Positions 1 through 7,643 of a stretch of 11,236 nucleotides of DNA are shown piece by piece. The translations under genes were made by a program, and so were the position numbers. The notes below the pieces were generated by a model that saw nothing but the letters and a program-made list of their open reading frames with translations, was not told where the DNA came from and searched no databases. Source of the stretch: Ichthyophonus hoferi (lineage: Eukaryota; Opisthokonta; Ichthyosporea; Ichthyophonida; Ichthyophonidae); assembly GCA_002751075.1 (NCBI GenBank), contig NAOQ01000286.1, positions 76,258 through 87,493 of the forward strand, read 5' to 3'. Position 1 is the first letter of the stretch. Every line of letters begins with the position of its first letter.

Positions 1-110
1 TATGTATGTATGTATGTATGTATGTATGTATGTATGTATGTATGTATGTATGTACGTAAGTAGGTAGGTAGGTAGGTAGGTAGGTAGGTAGGTAGGTATG
101 TATGTATGTA
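1..110. repeat. Compound TATG/TAGG microsatellite
   Basis: A tetranucleotide array: TATG units for about 52 bases, a short TACG/TAAG transition, TAGG units from about 61 to 98, then a few TATG units again. The TAGG block probably arose by one A-to-G change in a TATG unit followed by expansion through replication slippage. The array starts at base 1, so its true length is unknown. No gene is associated with it. Confidence 0.97.
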
Positions 111-1196
111 GTCAAGCATTAAGGCATGTATTATAAAAGTTTATGTTGTGGATAATATTATGTGCAGGAAAGATGTACATAGTGTAAAGGGAATTATTAT
201 GATGTTGTCTATGATGATAATTGCATGTTTCATGTAAACAAAGTGTATTAGGAATAGTATGTTTTTATATTGTGATAAGCCTTATAAATACAGGTACTTT
301 CATGTAGATATATTCCTGTATGTATATATATATGGGTGTAGATAGCTATGGGTGTCTAGTATATATACCTGCGTGTTTATACATTTAGAATATTGATCTT
401 ACAAGTCCGCACGCCTACATAAACCCACATATATAAATGTGATATAGTATAGTGTATATTTATTTATTTATGCATTATACTATGCTATGCATATTATTTA
501 GTAACAATGAAGGAAAAATATTGCCTTTTTGAGATAGATGGAAAAAGAAAGGAGAATATTAGAGTTATATTATGCAATTTAGCTCTACACAGAGCATCAT
601 ATTTTGTTTTTATATTTATTTTTTCTTTCTCTTTCTCTTTATTACTTCTGAGAAGGTCATATTATGTTTATGTAATGTACAATTCACCTAATATATTGGA
701 GAAAGAAAGTGATTGTAGATAACACAGGGTAATATAGGGATGAATAGAGGGCAATTCAATAAGTAAATAGGAATAGTTGTATAGGTTAAGTATAGAACAG
801 TAGATGCATTTAATATGGTGTAGGATAACAGAATATAATTTAATTTAATCTAATCGAATATGCTGTAGTAGAATATGATATTATTTAATATAATATATAA
901 TAGAATATAGTATAACATAATATCCTGTAATATAATACAATACAATGTATGTCAGTCATCATCCTATATTCTATTCAGACTATCTGATATATCTCTATAT
1001 ATAATTAATTATACCTGCCTGTGAATAGCCTAAACCAAATTTCATTCTATTAAATTCCAGTTATATGATCGGCCGTGTACCCTAAATGCTCCAACTCCAT
1101 TGGTCTCTTATATTTAAATACTCTAGACACATGAGTGATTGGCCCTCTCTTACATATTGTTTTAGTTATCTCTATTGATTTTTTTCCTTTTCATAC
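111..1196. other. AT-rich non-coding DNA upstream of the first visible MOG1 exon
   Basis: About 1.1 kb of AT-rich DNA with no recognisable exon. I looked here for the missing first MOG1 exon, which should encode a start methionine followed by a stretch like L-F-G-G-A and end in phase 2 before a GT donor, and did not find it. The stretch is therefore most simply read as the 3' part of the first intron. The only open frame of any length (507-722) is low-complexity, rich in F, S, L and Y, and is judged to be chance. Confidence 0.6.
826..950. repeat. Degenerate AT-rich low-complexity tract
   Basis: A run made almost only of short A/T words (TAATATA, AGAATATA, TAACATAA and variants) with occasional G or C. 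It looks like a decayed tandem array of a roughly 5-10 base unit, though no exact period can be read by eye. It lies in the presumed first intron of MOG1. Confidence 0.6.
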
Positions 1197-1227
1197 ATAC
1201 CCTTCTCCTTCTCCCTCTCCCTTTTAG

Positions 1228-1344
1228 TGATATACGTGAAATCCCCAATACACAAGAAGTGTTCACACACACCAAGACAGATGAGAGCTTAATCTTTGAT
1301 ATCTTAGAATATCAAGATGTATCTAATGATGAGGAGGCAGTACA
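1228..1344 (+). CDS. RANGRF: MOG1 exon (first one visible; probably exon 2)
   Basis: Encodes 38 full codons plus two bases. The acceptor is strong: a long CT-rich tract (1197-1225) followed by TTTTAG. The donor is CA/GTAAGT at 1345. The first base completes a codon begun in an upstream exon. The segment carries the family signature I-P-N-T-Q-E-V-F and the acidic D-E-S-L-I-F-D-I-L-E stretch, which matches Q-E-V-F and D-Q-S-L-I-V-E-L-L-E in mammalian MOG1. The acidic residues correspond to the patch implicated in Ran binding. Confidence 0.92.
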
Positions 1345-4300
1345 GTAAGTCCATCTGTAACCATAGTAATATTAACACATTTCTTATTTGCATTTGAACT
1401 GGTTTTTAATTTTATATAGAGTTTAGTTATCCTACACCACTCAGGTCTGGCATATATAGACCAGATTATCTTTCTTTTATAGTTAATAGGATAGTAGGTA
1501 TGTCCAAGTTTGTGAACATTCCTGTATACTTACCCTGTTCATGTTCATACTTTACAAGAGCATATATATAGCCTGCCTTATGTTTTATTTTCTACAATTG
1601 CAACAACATGTCCTACTGCTGTACCCTGTACAATTACAGCATTCTGGGAAAGAGAAAACAAGATGGAGAAGGATTGTAAAATTTATTACTTAAGTGTTTG
1701 TTCCAGTTGTAGAAGTTTTTTTTTCATGCATTATTTAGGCTTCTGGTGTGCTTGGGTGTAGCTAGTCCTTCTTGTGTAGGTCAGCAAATGATTATTATTA
1801 TTGTTGTTATTTTTATTTTTATTATGATTCTGATTCCAATTCACTATCCAAGGGTTCATTTTGCCCAAATAGCAGATCTCAATGATGCCTCCCTGTCAAC
1901 TGAGATCTTATCACAAACTAAATTAGAGGATTCAGCCATGCCCAATCTGTAAGTCCTACTTTTATTTATTTGTCTAAATTGGGGTTAGTGGATTAAAGTT
2001 GACCAATTGTATCTCTGAACAAAAGGGTGGGTGGGGTCGAACCCTATAATTACTGGTAAAAGCAGGGATGCCCACACAATGAATTGATGATATTCAAGTA
2101 TTTTTATTTTTTTCTTGCTCATTTATATTTTTTTTTCTGTGAGAAAGTAGGATATGATGCTAATTTACTAAGGTGATAATTGTGATATATTGAGCTATAG
2201 ATATTGAGTTTTTAAAACCCAGATCATTCAAGTTTAGAAGAACTAATAGAAATGTTAGAAATGCCACAATAATATATATATAATATATTCCTGGGATTGC
2301 AAGTGTCAAAGATGTCGGTATGTAATATGGTCTAATATGATAATTTAGGAGTTGAATGGCCTAAATTTGGAAGGAGCAACTGATATGTTTGAGTTTTCAT
2401 ACCAACACACACACACATACATAAATATTGGGATTGCAATTATACAACAAAAGGTCTTTGACAAATGAGCCTAAGCCCTAGCTGTCAATTGTGTTTGGGC
2501 CAGGTAAAGTAAGCTCATTAAATGCTTTGTCTTTTTTTGGTACTACATGGTCCATTACCTCTACAGCCGTACATCAAATAAACTCATGAATGCACCTACA
2601 TACACAACTAGACCAAACATAAATGAAATTGTATTTTTGCTGACTTTTTGTTTAGTTGGAAACTATGAAAATTGATTACATATTTAATATTTTTCCTTTT
2701 TGGCTTGCATCAAAGTAGAGATTATTCGCTGGTGAACTGTAGATTAAAACTTGAAAAATTGTATTAGTGGTTTAAAAATCTGTTTGTTTTTATATCTAAT
2801 TCTACTCAGAAAATCACACAATAACAAAAATATTTCAATGAGGTTTATAATTTAAGTGTTTGACAATGTTGAATATCACCACACATGTCATAACATAACA
2901 TAGCATATCATCAATTAGAGTATGCTTGTAGTGTTGTATTTCTTTCTTACTATTTGGAAAGGTTGTCAGTGACAAGACACTAGCAATCAAGAATTAAGCT
3001 ACAAGTTATAAAATATTGAGAGGTGCTGTACTAGTCTATGATTGTAAATATTTCAACATCCACACCTAAGGATAGGATAAATTCAAATGCATTTTTATTG
3101 CTTATTTATTGTTGTTTTTCAATTTTTTATTTTGTTTTAAACATGCAAAGAAACAATGGTATATTCTACCTTCTTGGTTCATATTACAGCAACAATTCTT
3201 AAAAATGCACACCACTTATATACAGACCAGGAATACCCAAGTATTTAGTGCAAGGGAGGCAGAGAGTAACTAAATTCAAGGAGGATGCTGAATCAGCCAA
3301 CAGTGTCTTATTGACAATGGTTTTGATTCGTCTACCATCTCAAACTACTGATATAGTCATCACATTTAATCGCCCTACAGTGATTAGTGCTGCTAGCAGC
3401 AGTGCAGGTGGGTGGTTTTTTATATAAAATTGGCGTCTGTGTGTTATACGAAACTAAAACAAATTAGTAAAAAGTGGAAGGTGAAAAGGAATAAGTATAT
3501 TCAGAAGTAAAGAAAACAATTTTTTTTTTTTTTTTTTTTAACATTCAGAACAAGTAGCAAAAAACTGATTGTGCATAATGTAACCAGGTCTTAATTGAAA
3601 GTAAGGAGGGGGTTAGTATATATATATATATATAAAGTAAAAAGGACAAGGTAGTAATGATTAAATCTGAATGTGTATTGTGGTGTTGTTTTGACCACTG
3701 ATTTCTAAGTTTGATCACTAAAATTATTATAATTTCATATTAAAAGTTATAATCGCCAATTAATATATATTACATAGTTAGAGGTGCAATCAGTGATATA
3801 ATTGTGATTAATGACTTCATTGTATATTTTAACTATCTCTTAGCCCTAAGATGAATGATTTATTATAGAAATAATAAAAAATATGCGTCGAGCTTCAAAA
3901 AAAGATACAAGCAGAAGAGTGGAAGAGGGAAGAGAGAGGAAAAGAGGAATGAAAGGAAGCATTATTGGACTTAAAATCTTTCTGTTTTATGTGTCAATAG
4001 CATAATTGATTTTTTTTGCATTATAATTATATACTCTTGCCTTTTTTAAGAGGAGGAATAGCAAAGTCGTCGACAAATAAACATTAGTTGTTGCAAGTTC
4101 TCAATGCTTTATTTACTCTTAATTAGCGTGATTCCATCTAAACAATCAGTGACTCATTGGTAACAATTTCCATAACACAGTATAGTTGAGTATTTGGCAT
4201 ATTAAAGTATAATGTGCCAACATTGTAACCAGTAAAAAGGTAATATTCAAATAAAACCAGGGTAAGATATTCTGGCCCTAGTCACTATAGACTAGTTTAA

Positions 4301-4528
4301 AATCTGCTGCATTGGTTCATTATCTACATTCCATGGCCAATTACAAAAAAGAATTATACATAGTTGTTTTTAAACTAAACCGTAGATTAACTATTACTAA
4401 TATCTGCCTTGATATATTACTCTTTAGGCTTGGCAGTGGCTGGACAGACAGGTGACAACGTTACCTCGGAAGACATTGCTACCATTTTACACTCATTTAC
4501 CATTGTAGATTATGGTTTGTTTCTATAA
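1228..4528 (+). CDS. RANGRF: MOG1 / RANGRF family Ran-binding nuclear transport factor (four exons, first exon missing)
   Basis: MOG1 binds the GTPase Ran, promotes nucleotide release from it, and supports nuclear protein import; in vertebrates it also has a role with a cardiac sodium channel. Join 1228-1344, 1853-1948, 3226-3407 and 4428-4528 (stop TAA). Introns are 508, 1277 and 1020 bp, all GT/AG, in phases 2, 2 and 1, and the frame stays open throughout, giving about 164 residues. Family marks in order are an R-x-I-P-x-T-Q-E-V-F motif (residues about 3-12), the acidic T-D-E-S-L-I-F-D-I-L-E helix segment (about 17-27) equivalent to the Ran-binding face, V-H-F, G-R-Q-R-V-T-K-F, and I-R-L-P-x-Q-x-T-D-I-V-I-T-F-N-R-P before a short C-terminal helix. 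Human MOG1 is about 186 residues, so some 20-25 N-terminal residues (the L-F-G-G-A region) are missing. The exon before 1228 must end in phase 2. Identification is from remembered family motifs, not a search. Confidence 0.9.
1853..1948 (+). CDS. RANGRF: MOG1 exon (probably exon 3)
   Basis: Ninety-six bases: one base completing a Gln codon, 31 full codons, and two bases of the next. It begins V-H-F-A-Q-I-A-D-L-N-D-A and ends near S-A-M-P-N, followed by GTAAGT at 1949. It matches the central MOG1 region where the mammalian protein reads Y-H-F-E-D-V and continues into a variable loop. The acceptor AG (1851-1852) has a T-rich tract upstream. The same frame stays open into the intron on the left back to an ATG at 1746; that extension is an intron read-through and not coding. 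Confidence 0.85.
1949..3225 (+). other. MOG1 intron with a short AC repeat
   Basis: A 1277-base intron, AT-rich, with donor GTAAGT and acceptor ATATACAG. It holds an (AC)n tract at about 2404-2416, an AT palindrome around 2268-2289, and several T-runs. I see no open frame of note, no tRNA and no transposon ends. A GGGTCGAACCC stretch near 2035-2045 resembles a tRNA T-arm but has no matching A-box. Confidence 0.75.
3226..3407 (+). CDS. RANGRF: MOG1 exon (probably exon 4, fold core)
   Basis: Sixty full codons framed by a phase-2 acceptor after TATATACAG and a phase-1 donor GCAG/GTGGGT. The peptide runs from P-G-I-P-K-Y-L-V-Q-G through G-R-Q-R-V-T-K-F-K-E and V-L-I-R-L-P-S-Q-T-T-D-I-V-I-T-F-N-R-P. 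This matches the most conserved half of MOG1, where the mammalian protein has S-G-K-Q-Q-I-A-K and L-R-L-P-Q-Y-Q-T-D-L-L-L-T-F-N-Q-P. It ends in a Ser/Ala-rich linker that would be surface-exposed. Confidence 0.93.
3408..4427 (+). other. MOG1 intron with poly-T, TA and purine-rich tracts
   Basis: A 1020-base intron from GTGGGT to TCTTTAG. It contains a run of 20 T at 3520-3539, a (TA)9 tract at 3617-3634, and a purine-rich segment of about 60 bases at 3898-3959 (GAAGAG/GGAAAAGAGG-type words). No coding exon or RNA gene was recognised inside it. The poly-T could be the reversed tail of an old retroposed sequence, but no body or target duplication is visible. Confidence 0.75.
4428..4528 (+). CDS. 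RANGRF: MOG1 terminal coding exon
   Basis: Starts after TCTTTAG with two bases completing a Gly codon, then 32 codons and TAA at 4526-4528. The peptide contains S-E-D-I-A-T-I-L-H-S-F-T-I-V-D-Y-G-L-F. This aligns with the C-terminal helix and tail of MOG1, which in the mammalian protein runs L-G-D-F-E-Q-L-V-T-S-L-T-L-H-D-P-N-I-F-G. The length of the tail agrees with the family, so the stop looks genuine. Confidence 0.9.
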
Positions 4529-4978
4529 ATATATATTTTTTCTTTAATCACCCACTTGGCTTGATGCTTTGGGTACAATGAGAAATTGAAAGAATGTATT
4601 TTATGGTGTCTATTAGGTAAAAAAAAGTGAAAAAAGAGTTGAAAATTGTCTGATTGACTGGCTCTGGACATTTATCAAAGGCTAAAATGGTAGAGCTAAA
4701 TTAGCACTAACATTATGGATATGCTTGTTGTTGGAACTAAGTTCTTCACCATGCATAGATTATTCTTTTGCTATTTTCATCTATCACATTGGTGCAACTA
4801 CTTGTATATTATGGGTTGACAAATCAATCCAACAGGTTGACAGATATTATGCAATTAAATCATTATACAACTAAAATAATCTTGAGCCACGATCATTGAT
4901 CTACTTATTATTTGGGCTTTGATCGAACCTTCTTATTTATCTGTGGTTAGCGATCTAACATGTTTTTTGATTCTCATG
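4529..4978. other. MOG1 3' flank / presumed 3' UTR
   Basis: AT-rich sequence after the MOG1 stop. The nearest plausible polyadenylation hexamer is ATTAAA at 4854-4859, about 330 bases after the stop; no AATAAA lies closer. I see no exon, repeat or RNA gene. A GATCGAACC at 4921-4929 matches the Pol III B-box, but there is no A-box upstream and no tRNA fold. Confidence 0.45.
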
Positions 4979-5158
4979 GTAGAAATCTATTATCCAGATT
5001 CTTTAAAAGGCCAACTAGTCAAGCCTGGCACAGTTAAACCATTAGAGAATACTTGTATAGTGCCAATCTAGGATCACAGTGATTTAGATCATAGCTATTA
5101 TTCATATGGCAGGTGGCAGGATAAGAAGTTTAAAGCATCTCTAAATTCTGAATTCTGA
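4979..5158 (+). other. Coding-like remnant, unrecognised
   Basis: One + frame gives about 60 residues of protein-like sequence, interrupted once. It starts E-I-Y-Y-P-D-S-L-K-G-Q-L-V-K-P-G-T-V-K-P-L and continues to S-Y-Y-S-Y-G-R-W-Q-D-K-K-F-K. Residue use is more balanced than in the AT-rich noise around it, and the frame is the same as that of the open stretch at 5309-5470. I recognise no family. It may be a decayed exon, a pseudogene, or an old mobile-element fragment; chance remains possible. Confidence 0.22.
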
Positions 5159-5308
5159 ACAATTGTGTGACCTACAAGTAGAACTCAAAGGTTTTATCTT
5201 GTCCCTTGCCTATTGATAGCTATTTAAACCAACTAAAAGAAGACAGGCACACTAGATGTTAAATAGAACCCAGTACAGTAGATATTAATTCTATTTCGAA
5301 ATAAGGTT

Positions 5309-5470
5309 ATGGGTCCTTACTACACTTCCACTACTACCCATGATCTTCATCTTGCAATTGCTGAAGCACCTTCAACCAATAAACTTTCTTTTGATTCAGT
5401 TGCTTGTCCAGCTGCACATCCAACATTCTCATCAACCATTAGGAAAATGCCTTCATTAAAACATAAGTGA
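5309..5470 (+). CDS. Small open frame of 53 codons, unrecognised (doubtful)
   Basis: ATG at 5309, stop at 5468. The peptide is rich in T, S, P, A and H, with stretches such as Y-T-S-T-T-T-H-D-L-H-L-A-I-A-E-A-P and A-C-P-A-A-H-P-T-F. A GTGAGT donor-like site overlaps the last codons (5467-5472), so it could also be an exon end. Composition is C-rich on the + strand, unlike the MOG1 introns, and similar to the following 600 bases. No domain is recognised. It could be a decayed structural-protein segment of a mobile element or a host exon. Confidence 0.2.
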   Translation: MGPYYTSTTTHDLHLAIAEAPSTNKLSFDSVACPAAHPTFSSTIRKMPSLKHK

Positions 5471-5593
5471 GTCTTAAAATCTGCAACTACAGCATTGAAT
5501 CACTCAACACTCTCTCAACCAAGTCTGCTAATTACTAACTTGGACTACAGAAATGTGCCTCGTCATTGTTTTTTTCCTATTTCCAATCAATAG

Positions 5594-5713
5594 GAACCTC
5601 CTTTCATTGCATTCATTTCAATTTATTCTCCTCCTCATATTCTCATTCCAAATATGAGTGAACAAGCTAATAATGGCAGCTTTTTTGAGCATCTAAGATA
5701 TTTTTTCTCAGAG
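5594..5713 (+). CDS. Candidate internal exon, 40 codons, unrecognised
   Basis: An open stretch of exactly 40 codons framed by a good acceptor (T/C-rich tract from about 5568, then AATAG) and a good donor (GAG/GTATGT at 5714). The peptide starts E-P-P-F-I-A-F-I-S-I-Y-S-P-P-H and ends N-G-S-F-F-E-H-L-R-Y-F-F-S-E. An internal Met lies at codon 21. No partner exon in matching phase was found on either side and no family is recognised. The agreement of both borders with an open frame is suggestive only. Confidence 0.25.
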
Positions 5714-6081
5714 GTATGTTGAAACCAGGCAACTCGTTTCTAGAATACTTGGTCTTCACAGTTACACACTTTGATGAGATCATAGAGCCAATCAAAAGCC
5801 TGATCACAACTACTACCCTCCTATCAATAAATTCAAAATGACATTCCTCCAATCAGGACACTCCCATGACTGATGATGAAACACCAGCGTCTGGTGTACA
5901 GAGATGGACTCTCCTCCAATGAGATCCTTTTCCAACCAGAATCATGTCACCAATTGATACTTCTTCCTATGCACATCATGACCCCCTCTCATCACCCTAT
6001 ATCTAATTACATCGCACCAATTCTGTCTCTTCCTTCTTAATCAACTCTTTCTCTACCTCAAGAGAGAGACAATCGCAGCCA
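5714..6081. other. C-rich, coding-like decayed sequence
   Basis: Short open stretches in different + frames give Thr/Ser/Pro-rich peptides such as F-T-V-T-H-F-D-E-I-I-E-P-I-K-S-L-I and P-M-T-D-D-E-T-P-A-S-G-V-Q-R-W. There is no continuous gene. CpG is very scarce here and becomes frequent just after about 6100, marking a boundary in sequence type. It may belong to the same old element as 7362-10342, split by a later insertion of the repeat that follows. Confidence 0.3.
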
Positions 6082-6507
6082 GCCTAAGCTACTTTTTGGG
6101 CTTACGGTATTCCGCGAGTCAAACCAAGTTACCTGACCCGCAGTTTTTATAGTCCCGAACCGGACTGAAAATAGTTAACCAATAAAATACGTACCTTATC
6201 TCACATTCAAATCGGAAATCGTCAAAACAAGGTATCTTGTCAGAGTTAAAAACAAGACGTAAGTACTACTCGTCTGATTAATATATTAAAATATTAATTG
6301 TATATTCAATCATTGTATACGATAATATTACTAAAAAGTTATAGTTAAATTATGACCACGTGTCTAATCCTTGAAGCACACACCCTTTTGTTTCTGTAAG
6401 TTATATAAGCTCGCGATATCGGCGGTATTATTGGCGCAATAACAAAAAGCGAAACTTTGGTATACAATTGATTCTAATTGGAGTCGATTAGCAAATTTGA
6501 CTTGAAA

Positions 6508-6571
6508 CAATAAAAGATAATCCAGTATAAAAGCAAGTGCAGGACGCTAGCTTTGGTTATCTTGAAAACTT
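6508..6571 (+). promoter_or_regulatory. Highly conserved promoter-like core of the left repeat
   Basis: Contains AATAAA (6509-6514), TATAAAA (6526-6532) and the downstream words GACGCTAGCTTTGG and TTATCTTG. About 92 percent of its bases match the reverse complement of 11024-11087, against roughly 70 percent in neighbouring parts of the repeat. The TATA motif predicts a start some 25-30 bases on, near 6555-6565, with transcription directed rightward into the interior. It is a sequence-based promoter call with no direct evidence of activity. Confidence 0.5.
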
Positions 6572-6810
6572 AAAAGAACCACGAGTTCTGTTCTGGCATT
6601 TATTCTTACACATTTTATTATATAATAACTGTATATGTTAATACTGATTGAGCATTATTTACTAAGATAAATTTCCATTAGATCAGCACCTTGGCTTACT
6701 ATCAAAAATGAACAGTTTATTCAAATTATTATAATTAGAGGTAACTGTAAGGAAATCCTCCTATTCGGAACCAAACAAACATAAACGAGATCACCCGAAA
6801 GGGGTCTCTT

Positions 6811-6954
6811 ATGAAAAAATGGTTTAAAGACTCGGCTGGTGACTTAGTCATCAGTGACGTCTCAAAACCGAACTCGCATGTAATTTTCAAAATCTCAAAA
6901 AACGGCTTCTTAGCCAAACCGAAGTCTCTTGTTCCTTACAGAATCTGCATGTAA
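6811..6954 (+). other. Short reading frame inside the left repeat (47 codons)
   Basis: ATG at 6811 to stop at 6952-6954. The peptide opens M-K-K-W-F-K-D-S-A-G-D-L-V-I-S-D-V-S. The matching part of the right repeat, read on the - strand, also gives K-D-S-A-G followed by I-I-S-x-V-S, so the first 15 or so codons are similar at the protein level, then similarity fades. It could be a small leader peptide, the start of an element protein, or simply conserved non-coding sequence. No domain recognised. Confidence 0.25.
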
Positions 6955-6992
6955 CAGAGTGACGCAGTGGAAACGTGCTGGACCCATAATCC
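6953..6992 (+). ncRNA. Initiator tRNA-Met 5'-half-like segment (tRNA-derived)
   Basis: Forty bases match the sense strand of eukaryotic initiator tRNA-Met positions 1-40, remembered as AGCAGAGTGGCGCAGTGGAA then GCGTGCTGGGCCCATAACCC, at 35 of 40; all differences are transitions. The acceptor 5' strand, D-arm, A-box (TGACGCAGTGG at 6960-6970) and CAT anticodon are present. The match stops just after the anticodon; no T-arm or 3' acceptor strand follows at tRNA distance, so it is not a whole tRNA gene. A weak B-box-like GCTTCGAGGTC lies at about 7031-7041, which would suit a tRNA-derived SINE head or a captured tRNA half. Being sense, it is not an ordinary primer-binding site. Confidence 0.65.
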
Positions 6993-7055
6993 TATAGCAA
7001 TCTGTGGTAATTCTAGCGACTTGTCTACAGCTTCGAGGTCGTCAATTGAGTGTTG

Positions 7056-7361
7056 TATAATAGGACGATATATATATTATGATATTGTTTAACAAATTAA
7101 ATGAACGCAAAGTTTTGTGTGTCACAAACATATTCGTATTTGCCTATAACGGTAGTGTATATGTACACAAGCATGTGGGGTTGCTGCATATACCCGGGTG
7201 TGCCGAGGGCCGCATATATGTAAGCGGCCGAGCTTTGTTATTGGTTGTTGTTTTCTTTAATACTTTGTTTTATAGGTGTTATTTTTTGGTTAATACCTGT
7301 ATCGTTGCAGACATGGGGTATCACCATAAATCTAATAATTGTGTTTTACGGTAGAAGATAT
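7056..7361. other. CpG-bearing interior next to the left repeat, with a GC hairpin
   Basis: About 300 bases without homology to the right repeat. A 91-codon + frame (7079-7354) is open, contains a hydrophobic stretch A-L-L-L-V-V-V-F-F-N-T-L-F, and has no recognisable family; chance is likely. The GC-rich patch at 7192-7230 stands out, with the palindrome ACCCGGGT (7192-7199) and a GGCCGC/GCGGCC hairpin (7208-7213 with 7224-7229). CpG remains frequent up to about 7230 and is scarce afterwards. Confidence 0.35.
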
Positions 7362-7643
7362 TACAGTTAAAGTAGGACATCCCCACTATGGCATTGGAGA
7401 ATAAGTCTGAGTAAGAGAAGAGCATAAGTGGTGCTACGTATAATCAACCCCATATAATAAGGAAATAGGCTTAAATTCCAATCCATAATTGTCTTTGTTA
7501 AGATTATATTAAGTATACTGACAAGTCAGTAGATCGGCAGGAAACTATATTGGCAATAATTGTGGAGCTCATACCCAGGCATTATGTAGACTTGATTATG
7601 TCTGCCAGATCTTTTTTCAATACCCATAGTTGGCAGGGAATGA
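7362..7643. other. Interior sequence, nothing recognised
   Basis: About 280 bases with short overlapping open frames on both strands (7526-7723 minus, 7550-7741 plus) that share the same DNA and cannot all be real. None has a recognisable motif. CpG is scarce. It leads into the longer open frame that starts at 7644. Confidence 0.35.

Larger units (their letters stand above)
6082..7055 (+). mobile_element. Left copy of an inverted LTR-like / terminal-repeat element
   Basis: Positions 6335 to about 6941 are clearly homologous, in reverse complement, to 10691-11236, and weaker similarity continues to about 7055 (10581 on the right). Bases 6082-6334 are assigned to the same element only because of the abrupt rise in CpG; their partner would lie beyond the window. 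In order, the copy holds AATAAA (6509-6514), TATAAAA (6526-6532), the best-conserved block (6508-6571), a short reading frame (6811-6954) and an initiator-tRNA-like segment (6953-6992). A promoter followed by a transcribed leader is the layout expected of an LTR; long terminal inverted repeats of a DNA-type element are the alternative. Family unresolved. The two copies differ by roughly a quarter to a third outside the core, so the element is old. Confidence 0.6.

Noticed and set aside
507-722. 71-codon + frame in the AT-rich upstream region
   Set aside because: Low-complexity F/S/L/Y-rich peptide with no family resemblance; no fit to the missing MOG1 N-terminus despite a C-L-F-E-I-D-G stretch.
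1746-1852. ATG-started extension upstream of the second visible MOG1 exon
   Set aside because: This part is T-rich intron that happens to be open; the acceptor at 1851-1852 restores the right phase and the family match starts only after it.
2030-2047. tRNA T-arm-like GGGTCGAACCC in a MOG1 intron
   Set aside because: No A-box or acceptor stem in range; a short chance palindrome.
4921-4929. Perfect B-box consensus downstream of MOG1
   Set aside because: No A-box within a usable distance upstream and no T-run terminator placed to suit.
5667-5852. 61-codon - strand frame
   Set aside because: Overlaps the better-supported + strand exon-like stretch and has no recognisable features.
6735-6917. 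60-codon - strand frame in the left repeat
   Set aside because: Antisense to the + frame shared by the two repeat copies; not preserved in the right copy.
6941-6965. Ordinary LTR primer-binding site for initiator tRNA
   Set aside because: The first few bases fit because the acceptor stem is self-complementary, but the match continues in the sense direction of the tRNA, which a primer-binding site would not do.
6953-7041. Complete initiator tRNA-Met gene
   Set aside because: Only the 5' half matches; there is no T-arm or 3' acceptor strand at the expected distance.
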